A stretch of DNA of 64,000 nucleotides, from contig JAAVZU010000035.1 of assembly GCA_022791815.1 (NCBI GenBank), positions 32,065-96,064 on the forward strand, in the 5' to 3' direction. Source of the DNA: Lachnospiraceae bacterium. Lineage in GTDB: Bacteria; Bacillota; Clostridia; Lachnospirales; Lachnospiraceae. The notes beneath the pieces were generated by a model that saw nothing but the letters and a program-made list of their open reading frames with translations, made no database searches and was not told where the DNA came from. Shown here one piece after another: positions 42,464 through 52,187 of this stretch (positions within the stretch are counted from its first letter, which is position 1; each line of letters opens with the position of its first letter). Made by a program: the position numbers and the translations under genes.

Positions 42464-44590
42464 ATGAAGGTTATCAAGCGGGATGGAAATGTTGTAGAAT
42501 ATGATAGAAACAAAATTGTGATTGCAATTCGTAAAGCGAATATTGAGGTAGAAGAAGAGGAACGTGTTTCCGATAATGATATACAAGGGATTGTGGCATA
42601 CATAGAAGGCAAACAGGATGACACCATACAGGTGGAAGAGATTCAGGATTTGATAGAGCAGAAGCTTATGGCATCAGGAAAGTATGTACTCGCCAAAACT
42701 TACATAGTATATCGTTATTCCAGAGAGTTAGTACGTAAGTCTAATACTACAGATAACTCTATTATGGGATTAATTCGTAATAGTAATAAAGATGTTATGG
42801 AGGAAAATTCCAACAAGAATGCTGTTATTGCATCTACCCAGAGAGATTTAATCGCAGGAGAGGTGTCAAAAGATTTGACAAAAAGAATGCTTCTTCCTGA
42901 AAAAATAGCAAAGGCACATGAAGAAGGAATGATTCATTTTCATGATTCCGATTATTTTCTACAGTCTATTTTTAACTGTTGTCTAATTAACATTGAAGAT
43001 ATGTTAGAGAATGGAACTGTCATGAATGGTAAGTTAATTGAAAGTCCTAAGAGCTTTCAAGTAGCATGTACTGTTATGACACAGATTATCTCAGCTGTTG
43101 CAAGCAGTCAATATGGTGGGCAGACAGTAGATATTAAACACCTTGGGAAATATCTTCGTAAGAGTTATGATAAGTATAAGAAACATTATACAGAAAAATA
43201 TGAAGGACAGATTCCAAATGAATTAATTGAACAGTTTGTAGAAGACAGGTTAAGAGATGAATTAAAATCTGGTGTACAGACTATACAATATCAAATTAAT
43301 ACGTTAATGACTACAAATGGCCAGTCTCCATTTGTTACTTTATTCTTGAATTTAGAAAAAGATGATCCATATATCAAAGAAAATGCTTTGATTATTGAAG
43401 AGGTACTTCGTCAGCGTTTGGAAGGGATAAAGAATGAAAAAGGTGTATATGTTACACCAGCTTTTCCTAAATTAGTATATGTTTTAGATGAACATAACTG
43501 TCTTCGTGGTGGAGAATATGATTACATTACTAAACTGGCAGTAAAATGTTCTGCAAAAAGAATGTATCCTGATTATATCTCTGCTAAAAAAATGCGTGAA
43601 AATTATGAAGGCAATGTATTCGGTCCAATGGGATGCCGTAGCTTTTTATCTCCTTGGAAAGATGAGAATGGAAATTATAAGTTTGAGGGAAGATTTAATC
43701 AGGGAGTGGTAAGTTTAAATCTGCCGCAGATTGGTATTATTGCCCAGAAAAATGAAGAAGAATTCTGGAGATTGTTAGAAGAAAGATTATCGCTTTGTTT
43801 TGATGCACTTCTTTGCAGACATAGGGCATTGGAGGGAACTATTTCGGATGTTAGCCCGATTCACTGGCAGTATGGAGCCATTGCCCGTCTAAAGAAGGGA
43901 GAAAACATTAACAAGCTATTGCATAATGGATATTCTACCCTGTCCCTTGGATACATTGGTTTATATGAGGTCACAAAGATAATGACAGGACACAGCCATA
44001 CAGAGGAAGGCGGTATTGACTTTGCACTTCGTGTTATGAAACGTCTCCGCCGGGCAACCGATGACTGGAAAGAAGCAACGGGTATTGGCTTTGCCTTATA
44101 TGGCACCCCTGCAGAATCTCTTTGTTACCGTTTTGCAAGAATTGATAAGGAAAAATTTGGAAGTATTCCGGATATTACGGATAAAGGGTATTACACAAAT
44201 TCCTATCATGTAGATGTAAGGGAGAAGATAGATGCATTTAGTAAATTTAACTTTGAGAGTCAATTTCAGGTTATTTCTTCTGGTGGAGCGATTTCATACG
44301 TGGAGATCCCAAACATGCGTCACAACTTAGAGGCATTAGAAGATGTGGTGAAATTTATTTATGATAATATCCAGTATGCAGAATTTAATACCAAATCGGA
44401 TTATTGTCATGTCTGCGGTTTTGATGGAGAAATTATTATCAACGATAAAATGGAGTGGGAATGCCCACAGTGTGGAAATAAAGACCAGAATAAGATGAAT
44501 GTCACACGCCGTACCTGTGGATATTTAGGAGAGAATTTCTGGAATGTAGGAAAGACAAAAGAAATTGCACAAAGAACATTGCATTTGTAG
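42464..44590 (+). CDS. nrdD: Anaerobic (class III) ribonucleoside-triphosphate reductase
   Basis: 708 aa, glycyl-radical enzyme reducing NTPs to dNTPs without oxygen. Residues 1-90 are the ATP-cone (MKVIKRDGNVVEYDRNKI), the dATP/ATP sensor. The C-terminus has a Zn site (CHVCG, CPQCG) and the radical loop RTCGYLG with the predicted radical Gly686. GAAAGGAAG precedes ATG 42464. The activating enzyme NrdG is not downstream, which is unusual; it must be elsewhere. NrdR boxes and a 33-bp hairpin lie in the upstream region. Confidence 0.96.
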   Translation: MKVIKRDGNVVEYDRNKIVIAIRKANIEVEEEERVSDNDIQGIVAYIEGKQDDTIQVEEIQDLIEQKLMASGKYVLAKTYIVYRYSRELVRKSNTTDNSIMGLIRNSNKDVMEENSNKNAVIASTQRDLIAGEVSKDLTKRMLLPEKIAKAHEEGMIHFHDSDYFLQSIFNCCLINIEDMLENGTVMNGKLIESPKSFQVACTVMTQIISAVASSQYGGQTVDIKHLGKYLRKSYDKYKKHYTEKYEGQIPNELIEQFVEDRLRDELKSGVQTIQYQINTLMTTNGQSPFVTLFLNLEKDDPYIKENALIIEEVLRQRLEGIKNEKGVYVTPAFPKLVYVLDEHNCLRGGEYDYITKLAVKCSAKRMYPDYISAKKMRENYEGNVFGPMGCRSFLSPWKDENGNYKFEGRFNQGVVSLNLPQIGIIAQKNEEEFWRLLEERLSLCFDALLCRHRALEGTISDVSPIHWQYGAIARLKKGENINKLLHNGYSTLSLGYIGLYEVTKIMTGHSHTEEGGIDFALRVMKRLRRATDDWKEATGIGFALYGTPAESLCYRFARIDKEKFGSIPDITDKGYYTNSYHVDVREKIDAFSKFNFESQFQVISSGGAISYVEIPNMRHNLEALEDVVKFIYDNIQYAEFNTKSDYCHVCGFDGEIIINDKMEWECPQCGNKDQNKMNVTRRTCGYLGENFWNVGKTKEIAQRTLHL

Positions 44591-44616
44591 AAAATTTAAA
44601 AGAAAAAATACAAACA

Positions 44617-44656
44617 AAAAAAGAAACCTTTAGGAATTTGAAGGTTTCTTTTCTTG
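44617..44656. terminator. Bidirectional terminator after nrdD
   Basis: AAGAAACCTT (44621-44630) pairs perfectly with AAGGTTTCTT (44641-44650), then TTCTTG; the A-rich left flank would give a T-run on the minus strand. Confidence 0.8.
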
Positions 44657-44702
44657 TTTATTTAGTTATACTAAAACTTTTTCAATCATAAAGCAGTTAC
44701 AG

Positions 44703-45701
44703 CTATTTTTCCAATTCAGTTCCAAATACCATATCTTTCATATCTTCAATATCATTTGTAGCTTCTAGAACTTCCAAATCCTCTGCTTTTTCTGTATCCT
44801 GTATAGCTTTTATGGCTGCTTTATTCTCCTGGCTTCCATGCAGTAAGTCTGCAACAGCAGTAATGGACACATAGGCGGCAGGATCTAGCTGCTTTACAAT
44901 TTCTTTCACCTTTACAATCTGGAAACGGTTTAGTACCACATAAAGAACCGTTCTGTTCTCACTGGAATAAAATCCTTGTGCTTCTATTACAGTAATACCA
45001 CAGGTAAACTCATTGGAAATAGCAGTTCCTATTTCCTCAGGACAAGTGGTAATAATCATAGCAGCTTTAGAACTATCAATACCATCAACAAGGAAGTCTA
45101 CGGTTTTTAAGGCAGCTGCGTAAGTGACAATGGAATAAAGAGGAAGTATCCAGCTTCCTATGGTAATTCCACAAATAATGTAGAGGACCACATTATAGAA
45201 CATAACAAAAATTCCAACAGAGGTGCCAAGTTTTTTTGCAAAAATTACAGCCATTACCTCAATTCCATCCATAGCACCACCATGGCGGATTGCCAGACCG
45301 CTTCCGATACCAGAAATTAAACCGCCAAACAGGGCACAGAGAAATAAATCAGTGCCTGCCAGTGGTGAGGCAATACTCACGTCAATTGGCAGAACATCTG
45401 TAATAAGCCATGCGAAAATTGAATAAACTGCTACTGCATAGATAGCATAAACGGTAAAGGAAGTTCCCTGCTTCTTTAAACCATATAAAAACAATGGAAT
45501 ATTTAGAAGAATTAGAAAGAAGGATAGAGAAAAACTTTCTGGTGTGACCTGCGACAGCAGAATAGATGTACCAGAAATACCGCTATCATAGAGCTGTACA
45601 GGTGCAATAAAAATAGTTACGCCAATTGCATTGATAATACCTGCAATAGTTAAAAAGATAAAATTTTTCCAATGTAAACTTTTGGTAATCTTCTGTTTCA
45701 T
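44703..45701 (-). CDS. YitT family membrane protein
   Basis: 332 aa. Five to six transmembrane segments of the YitT (DUF161) family (NFIFLTIAGIINAIGVTIFI, GLISGIGSGLAIRHGGAMDG), then a C-terminal DUF2179 domain (CGITVIEAQGFYSSENRTVL). The last 40 residues are acidic. The function of this common Firmicutes family is not established. It is convergent to nrdD and transcribed alone. The 45702-46056 gap holds an unpaired TATAAT (45966-45971) and a repeat; no gene is seen. Confidence 0.88.
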   Translation of the reverse strand: MKQKITKSLHWKNFIFLTIAGIINAIGVTIFIAPVQLYDSGISGTSILLSQVTPESFSLSFFLILLNIPLFLYGLKKQGTSFTVYAIYAVAVYSIFAWLITDVLPIDVSIASPLAGTDLFLCALFGGLISGIGSGLAIRHGGAMDGIEVMAVIFAKKLGTSVGIFVMFYNVVLYIICGITIGSWILPLYSIVTYAAALKTVDFLVDGIDSSKAAMIITTCPEEIGTAISNEFTCGITVIEAQGFYSSENRTVLYVVLNRFQIVKVKEIVKQLDPAAYVSITAVADLLHGSQENKAAIKAIQDTEKAEDLEVLEATNDIEDMKDMVFGTELEK

Positions 45702-45980
45702 ATACTTATCATGCCCTTTCTTTTACAATATTTTCATCTATTTCTTCCTATTTTATGATATGGTATGTATGCGATAAACAGAAGAAAAAAATAAAAGAGA
45801 TTTTTTTAATGCTCCTTTTGATTTATTTTAACATGGTGTATATAAGAAGTCAAATTTCAAGAAAAATAAAAAAGTGACATGGTAACAGTTTAGGTACATT
45901 ACATGACTATCTTTATGGCAATATTATGTATGAAAAATTAAGTAACAAAAGAGAAGTTTTCATGTTATAATAGCTTTATA

Positions 45981-46005
45981 GCAGTTCAGAACTATGAACA
46001 GTTAC
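45981..46005. repeat. Family A palindrome, left end degraded
   Basis: GCAGTTCAGAACTATGAACAGTTAC. It overlaps an apparent upstream ATG (45994) of the histidine-kinase frame, which is why that start is not used. Confidence 0.55.
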
Positions 46006-46056
46006 ATCGATTTATACTTTTTTAGAATGTATAAAAGAGAGATGGGGGGATATACC

Positions 46057-49000
46057 ATGAAAGACAAAGAGAGGATATACTTGTTGGAATTTATTGATAT
46101 TTTGCTTGCAAAAGAATACCATGATAAGGGGAACTGGTTATTGCTTATGAAACATCATAATGCATTATATCCAGAAATAGAAGATTTGCAGGCAATAGGA
46201 ATAGAAGAAAGGGGATATCAGGTATATTTACATAATTATGAAGCAGATACTATACGGGCACCTTATGAGCCATTTCTTGATTTAATACGGGGATACATAA
46301 AAAAGAAACAATTTCAAGATGAAGAATTTTCCATCGAGGATTTTTTGAATAGAAGTAAAACATATTCTCTACATAAAACAATTTTCACAAAGTACTTTCA
46401 AGAAGAACCTTGCAGCCGCAAAGAAGATATATTAGTTGGGGAATATAACTTTGAAAAAAGAAAGTTCCAAGAAGCTGTTGTAAATATGATTTTGGAGATG
46501 GCAAAAGAAAGTCCGATATTTCTATTTTTGAATGAAGCAAATCTTGCTGGAGATTCTTTGTGGAGAGTATTAGACGATTTATTACAAAAAGATAAAATAG
46601 AAGGGATTAAAATTGTAGCAGTAGTAAATGAAGCTGGAGAACATTTGTCATTTACAAAAGACGAAAAACTCTTTCTGAAAGTCTGTGAAGAGGAAGAGTA
46701 TGTTTATAATTGGATTTATGAAACTGAGGTGAAGTATCCTCAAAAAACAGGCAGATCGAAATATCAATTTGAAAATACAAAAAGTGTTATAGAACAATTG
46801 CGCAATGTATCTTTTACACTGGAATTAGAACAATCTTCTTATTATCTAAATAATTTTCTAGAACGGATAGAGAATGAAAAGAATGCCCTCCAGTTAGAAG
46901 AACTAAATAAACTGCTTCGCATCTATTTCTGGACAAGTCTTGGTCTAGAGGAGTATTCTAAGGCACTATATGCATGCGAAAGGCTGGAACAATTGAAATT
47001 TCAGGATGATAGAATTCAGCTACAGACAAATTTTGATATTGCTTATTATAAAACTTTGGTACACATGTATTCTATCAATGAGCCTCAAACAAAAGAAAAT
47101 CTTGCGGAATGCCAGCATTGGGCAGAGAAGATTGGTATAGAACGGAACTATTTTTATGTAGAATTGCTAAAGAATATGGTTTTGTATTCTGGATGGAAAA
47201 ATTTGTGGATAAGTGAAAATGATACAGATGTTTCAGAAGAATTTATTGAGCAATGTAAGAAATACGAACATCTAAACCATCTTGCATATATTTATGTGTA
47301 TAGTTTTAATAGTGACTATCATAACTTTACAACTACAGAAGGTATTGAAGAGCGGATTGTTGAATTTAATGAGGGAATTGCTCTTGGAAAAAAGATAGGC
47401 AATGAGCATTTTTTAATTGAGGCATATACGAAGAATATTATGTTAGCTTCTATCCATGGACATTATGATGTTAGCATATATTTTTATAAAAAGACGTTGG
47501 AACTCATCCGGAAATATGGAGATGAAATAGGAGAAGCGGGACATTCTAATGGAATGGGATATAGTAATTGTGCAATGGAGAATTACTTAGAAGCACAAGA
47601 ATATTATAACAATGCTTTGATTATTTATTTTCGGCATAAAATGGTAGACGAAGCGGTAGAGACATTATATAATATGGGGATTAATGGGATTATGGCAGAG
47701 GACTATAGAAATGCCAGCGAGTATCTGCTTAGTGCCGCTAATATTTTACATGAATTAAAGTTAAGCGCTATGCGTGCCTGCAATATTGCAAAATTATATG
47801 GATTAATAGCACTTTCTAGTTTTCGTCAAGGAATGATTCCTAGAAGCCATTTGTATCTTAACATGACAAAACAGTTTTTAGCACACATACTTGGAAAACC
47901 AGATGAGAAGAAGGAATTATATTCAGATGATAGTATATTTCTTGCATATTTTGTGGAAGCTTTGATTTTAGATAAAGAGGGAAATGAAATAAAATCGCTC
48001 CAGTACATAAATAAAGCAGAGTTTTATATGAACCGATCTACAGGAACTAAGTTTTTTAATTATCCACAGTTTGCAGAAGAAAAGTATAAAGTATTATTGA
48101 AATTAGGTAAAAAAGAGGAAGCAATAAAAGTTCTCAAAGCATGTAAAACTTATTGCAGAGAAAAGAGATTTTTCTTTCATGAAAAGAAATTAGATAATCT
48201 TCTTGGAAATGTGGCGAATTCAAATGAAAAAATCGTATACCCTAAGCTGCAATTAAAAGGGATTTCATTAAGAGAGATTTTGGAATGGATTCGGAGAGAA
48301 GCGGCAGAAAAGAAAAATAAAGATATGTTAGAAACTTTTCGCTTTTTTAGTGTACTCCAGCGTTTTATTAATCACATGAATGGTGGGGACGAAGAACTAA
48401 CAAACATTATTCCCATGTTTGAAAATCACTTTCACATGGATAATACAATTGTTATCCGTTGTAGTGAAGACCATAACAGAATAATTTATTCCGATTTAGG
48501 ATATAATTTACCTCAAAAAGATGTGGATAAAATTATAAAGTATTTTCAGAAAAATACAGTGGGATTTGCAGTTTCTAAGAATGGATTTGAATATGAAGAA
48601 TATAGACCAGTTATTGAAGTCTTTCAGCATGATAGAGTATTTTCACTTGCTGCAATACCAAATTTTGAAAAAGAAATGCTTACTGGAGTTTTGGTAACAT
48701 ATATTAAAATGAAAGATAGCTGGACTGCATCTGGGGAAAGAACTATTTTAGGGGAAGAAGACCTTACTATGTTTCAATATGTACTGAAACAGGTGTTTAA
48801 TGCAATGGAAAAACAAGAGGTATATCAAAAACTAGAGAATGCGAATGAGAAACTAACCATGCAAATGGAACAATTAGTGCAGTTAAAAGATGAGGCCGAG
48901 GCTGCAAATGAATCGAAAACCAATTTCTTAGCCAATATGAGTCATGAAATCCGGACACCAATGAATGCTATTCTTGGTATGTCAGAAATAGTTCTTCGAG

Positions 49001-50643
49001 GACAACTAACCAAATCCCAACGAAGCTCTATGGAACAGCTGCGGTCAGCAGCAAGAAATCTGTTATCTATTATCAATGATATTTTGGATTTTTCTAAAAT
49101 AGAATCTGGTAAATTAGAAATTGTAGAAGATACATACCAAATTAGGGATGTTATTACAGATGTACGAAATATTCTGTTTAATTGTATTGGAGAAAAAGAT
49201 TTGCAATTAAAAATTTTTATGAACCAGGATATGCCCGAGTATCTGTATGGGGATGATGTACGAATACGACAGATTTTAATCAATTTAGGGAACAATGCAA
49301 TTAAATTTACTAATCAAGGAAAAGTAACCATTACAATTGATTACGATTCCAAAAAGAATGAACAGTACATTCTCCTTCAGATATCTGTGAAAGATACGGG
49401 GATTGGAATAAGAGAGGAAGAACAAGAAAAGTTGTTTGAAGCATTTTCGCAGGTAGATGGAAAGAGAAACCGCAGAATTGAAGGAACAGGGCTTGGACTT
49501 TCTATTTGTAAAGCATTAGTGCATTCAATGGGGGGGACAATATCTGTACAAAGTGAGTATGGAAAAGGAAGCGAGTTTACCTTTGTGATTCCACAAAAAA
49601 TTATAGAAGATAAAGAGGAGCAGAGAACTATGCCAGACGTGGACAATGAGGCAGACTTTTCTGCTGCTGGGGCAAAGATACTAATAGTAGATGATAATTT
49701 AATGAATCTAAGCGTGGCAGAGGGGTTGTTGGAGCCTTTTCACATGCAGATTGATACAGCACAGAGTGGTGCAAAAGCTATTTCTATGTTAGAGCAGTCA
49801 ACAGATTACAATATGGTATTTATGGACCACATGATGCCGGAAATGGATGGAATAGAAACAGCAAAAAGGATTCGCAATTTAGATGGTGATTACTATAAAA
49901 AAGTGCCAATTGTTGCATTTTCCGCTAATGCCGTTAGTGGTGTAAGGGACATGTTTATTGAAAATGGAATGGATGATTTTCTTAGTAAGCCAATTGAGAT
50001 TAAGCAGATGGAAAACATACTAAGAAAGTGGCTGTTTAAAGTAAAAACTCCTAAGGAATCCCAAACTTCTGAACTTGTGATTCCTGGAATTGATGTAGAG
50101 GCGGCAATCCAGTGTTCTGGTACAGAGATTGTTTTTAGAAAACTATTACAAGTATTTTATGATACACTCCCTCAAAAGGTAGAATTAATTCAACGGTTAG
50201 AGCAGGAAGAGAATATGGAGGGATATATCATTGAAGTACATGGATTAAAGAGTGCCGCAAGATTAATTGGGGCTACAGAATTGTCCTCTCAGGCAGAATA
50301 TTTGGAACATTGTGGAAAAGAAAATAATATTCAGGAAATACATGAAAAGAATCCATCACTATTAGAATTATATAGTAGTTATAAGGAGAAGTTATCGCAA
50401 TTTGTAACAATAGATACTGGAGAAGAAAAACCATTCTTGCCAAAAGAAAAATTAGTACCTTTGCTAAAAAAACTTCAACATTGTTTGAAAGAGTTTGATA
50501 TTAATGGAGCAGATAATCTTATGGAAGAGATAGGGAAATATGACCATGATGAAGAATTTAAAAAAATATATTATGATTTAAAAGATTCCGTGGAAAATGT
50601 GGCTTATGATATCTCTACAGAATTATTGGAAGACTTTATATAA
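46057..50643 (+). CDS. Giant TPR/GAF-like hybrid histidine kinase (HisKA-HATPase-REC-HPt)
   Basis: 1528 aa, soluble. 1-230: NTPase-like region (DIRxPYEPFLDLIR-type, EYNFEKRKFQEAVVNMI, PIFLFLNEANLAG) without a Walker A loop, parallel to the 1099-aa GGDEF protein. About 250-730: TPR-like repeats. About 740-920: GAF-like domain. 940-1190: coiled coil, HisKA with His963 in NMSHEIRTPMNAIL, and HATPase (LINLGNNAIKF, DTGIGI, GTGLGLSICK). 1200-1330: receiver domain, acceptor Asp1257 in VFMDHMMPEMDG. 1340-1500: HPt with His1395 in EVHGLKSAARLIG. A complete phosphorelay in one chain. Start ATG 46057 with GGGGGGA 7 bases upstream; the in-frame ATG at 45994 lies in a repeat. No cognate response regulator is nearby. 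Confidence 0.9.
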   Translation: MKDKERIYLLEFIDILLAKEYHDKGNWLLLMKHHNALYPEIEDLQAIGIEERGYQVYLHNYEADTIRAPYEPFLDLIRGYIKKKQFQDEEFSIEDFLNRSKTYSLHKTIFTKYFQEEPCSRKEDILVGEYNFEKRKFQEAVVNMILEMAKESPIFLFLNEANLAGDSLWRVLDDLLQKDKIEGIKIVAVVNEAGEHLSFTKDEKLFLKVCEEEEYVYNWIYETEVKYPQKTGRSKYQFENTKSVIEQLRNVSFTLELEQSSYYLNNFLERIENEKNALQLEELNKLLRIYFWTSLGLEEYSKALYACERLEQLKFQDDRIQLQTNFDIAYYKTLVHMYSINEPQTKENLAECQHWAEKIGIERNYFYVELLKNMVLYSGWKNLWISENDTDVSEEFIEQCKKYEHLNHLAYIYVYSFNSDYHNFTTTEGIEERIVEFNEGIALGKKIGNEHFLIEAYTKNIMLASIHGHYDVSIYFYKKTLELIRKYGDEIGEAGHSNGMGYSNCAMENYLEAQEYYNNALIIYFRHKMVDEAVETLYNMGINGIMAEDYRNASEYLLSAANILHELKLSAMRACNIAKLYGLIALSSFRQGMIPRSHLYLNMTKQFLAHILGKPDEKKELYSDDSIFLAYFVEALILDKEGNEIKSLQYINKAEFYMNRSTGTKFFNYPQFAEEKYKVLLKLGKKEEAIKVLKACKTYCREKRFFFHEKKLDNLLGNVANSNEKIVYPKLQLKGISLREILEWIRREAAEKKNKDMLETFRFFSVLQRFINHMNGGDEELTNIIPMFENHFHMDNTIVIRCSEDHNRIIYSDLGYNLPQKDVDKIIKYFQKNTVGFAVSKNGFEYEEYRPVIEVFQHDRVFSLAAIPNFEKEMLTGVLVTYIKMKDSWTASGERTILGEEDLTMFQYVLKQVFNAMEKQEVYQKLENANEKLTMQMEQLVQLKDEAEAANESKTNFLANMSHEIRTPMNAILGMSEIVLRGQLTKSQRSSMEQLRSAARNLLSIINDILDFSKIESGKLEIVEDTYQIRDVITDVRNILFNCIGEKDLQLKIFMNQDMPEYLYGDDVRIRQILINLGNNAIKFTNQGKVTITIDYDSKKNEQYILLQISVKDTGIGIREEEQEKLFEAFSQVDGKRNRRIEGTGLGLSICKALVHSMGGTISVQSEYGKGSEFTFVIPQKIIEDKEEQRTMPDVDNEADFSAAGAKILIVDDNLMNLSVAEGLLEPFHMQIDTAQSGAKAISMLEQSTDYNMVFMDHMMPEMDGIETAKRIRNLDGDYYKKVPIVAFSANAVSGVRDMFIENGMDDFLSKPIEIKQMENILRKWLFKVKTPKESQTSELVIPGIDVEAAIQCSGTEIVFRKLLQVFYDTLPQKVELIQRLEQEENMEGYIIEVHGLKSAARLIGATELSSQAEYLEHCGKENNIQEIHEKNPSLLELYSSYKEKLSQFVTIDTGEEKPFLPKEKLVPLLKKLQHCLKEFDINGADNLMEEIGKYDHDEEFKKIYYDLKDSVENVAYDISTELLEDFI

Positions 50644-50675
50644 CTGGAAAATGTAAAAATAATAATCATAAGATT

Positions 50676-50718
50676 GAAAAAGGCAGCTGACATTATAGTT
50701 AGCTGCCCTCTTTTTATT
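50676..50718. terminator. Bidirectional terminator between the kinase and FNT genes
   Basis: GGCAGCT (50682-50688) pairs with AGCTGCC (50701-50707), then CTCTTTTTATTT. It serves the plus-strand kinase gene; the minus-strand gene ends within its right flank. Confidence 0.8.
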
Positions 50719-51550
50719 TCCATTCTTTTTTCTGGGAAAGATAACAAAGTATACCTATAAAAACCATACCACCAAGAATGTTTCCAATTGTAACATACAA
50801 AAGACTGGAAGCACTTCCTAATGATAACAAATTAGAACATTGATTGGCAGTAATACCATAAAGTTCTTCTGCTTTTGTAACATATTGAGAACTCGTAGCG
50901 GCAAGCATTCCTGCAGGAATGTAAAACATATTGGCAACACAGTGTTCAAAACCACTTACAACAAATGCCCAGATTGGAAAGAAAATGGCAAGGATTTTTC
51001 CTGTCACATCTTTAGAAGCTGCTGCCATCAAAATAGCAAGACATACTAAAATATTACACAATATACCACTTGCAATAGCAGTTCCTGGTGCAATTCCAGC
51101 TTTTCCGATAGCAACTTTAATAGTATAAGCACCAAGCATACCATCTGTATAATTAAACTGACCTGAATAAAATACTAAAATATCAATAAACAAAGCACCT
51201 ATAAAATTAGAAAGATAAACAACTGCTAAGTTACGAATCATCTGGCTTGCTTTAATTTTTTTATTCATACATGCCATAATCATCATGCAGTTTCCAGTAA
51301 ATAATTCACCACCAACTAAAACTACAAGCATAAGTCCTACAGGGAAGATAGCACCTGCTAAGGTTCTTGCCAAACCAACATTGGAAATGTTATGTACCGC
51401 AACATTACTGGCAGCGCCACCAAGTGCAATAAAGGCACCAGCCAAAATACCAAGCAGAATCATTTTGCCAAGAGGAAGATTTGCTTTTGTTACCTGTCCA
51501 TCAATACTATTATTGACTACCTCAACGGGGGTATAAAAACTTTTGTCCAT
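50714..51550 (-). CDS. Formate/nitrite transporter (FNT) family channel
   Basis: 278 aa, six transmembrane segments with FNT signatures: LLGILAGAFIALGGAASNVA, FPVGLMLVVLVGGELFTGNCM, and FVVSGFEHCVANMFYIPAG. A pentameric channel for small monovalent anions such as formate, nitrite or hydrosulfide; the substrate is not certain. Formate is likely in a fermenting anaerobe. The start at 51550 has AAGGAG upstream on the minus strand. Confidence 0.9.
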   Translation of the reverse strand: MDKSFYTPVEVVNNSIDGQVTKANLPLGKMILLGILAGAFIALGGAASNVAVHNISNVGLARTLAGAIFPVGLMLVVLVGGELFTGNCMMIMACMNKKIKASQMIRNLAVVYLSNFIGALFIDILVFYSGQFNYTDGMLGAYTIKVAIGKAGIAPGTAIASGILCNILVCLAILMAAASKDVTGKILAIFFPIWAFVVSGFEHCVANMFYIPAGMLAATSSQYVTKAEELYGITANQCSNLLSLGSASSLLYVTIGNILGGMVFIGILCYLSQKKEWK

Positions 51551-51581
51551 TGCTCCTTAACTCCTTATTAATTATTTTATC

Positions 51582-51947
51582 ATTAGACATTTGCGAAACT
51601 CAATTTACTCATAGAGTTTTTGTGCAAAGTTCACATATCAACGTAAGACACGTTTGCACTGCTCTCAACCGTAACAGTACATAGTTGAATGAAAGTGTTG
51701 GTTACTACACACTGCGTGTTTTCGTAACCACCTGCTATGTATTCGCATTCCGAGCTAATGCTCTACATGCTCATACACATCAGGTTCTACGATAAACATA
51801 ACTTGTTTTTTGTGCAGGCACAAACCAAGTTATGTTTATCGATAACACTTTCATAGTAAGTACTGACGGTTTCGAAAGCACCTTACTTATGATATGTAAA
51901 TCTGCACAAAATAATTTAAATTAATGAGAGTTTCGCAATTACCTAAT
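51582..51947. mobile_element. 366-bp MITE-like element with about 50-bp inverted ends
   Basis: Left end ATTAGACATTTGCGAAACTC (51582-51601) mirrors right end GAGTTTCGCAATTACCTAAT (51928-51947), with a perfect 11-bp core TTGCGAAACTC. Similarity continues inward to TTTGTGCA and ACATATCA. Nested inside are TGGTTAC..GTAACCA, ACATAG..CTATGT, and GATAAACATAACTTG..CAAGTTATGTTTATC. No open frame of useful length. It fills the gap between FNT and pstS. Confidence 0.65.
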
Positions 51948-52187
51948 ATATTTTTACTCGTATTGTTTTACCACTCAATCGTACTACTATAGACGAAAAA
52001 AGTCAAGTTTTCAGAAGATAAGAACAATTATATTTCTAGCATAAATAGTTAAGAAAACACATAGCGTAATTATAGCATAACACTATGTGTAGAATGATTA
52101 TATACTGGAAGAAAAAAGTTTTTATACCAATAGTCTCAGATAATGAAACAGCCTTGTATAATTGTAAAAAATTGGAGGTAAAGTGAA

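Noticed and set aside
45994..46056. Upstream in-frame start of the giant kinase
   Set aside because: It lies within a family A repeat, has no ribosome binding site, and GGGGGGA precedes ATG 46057.
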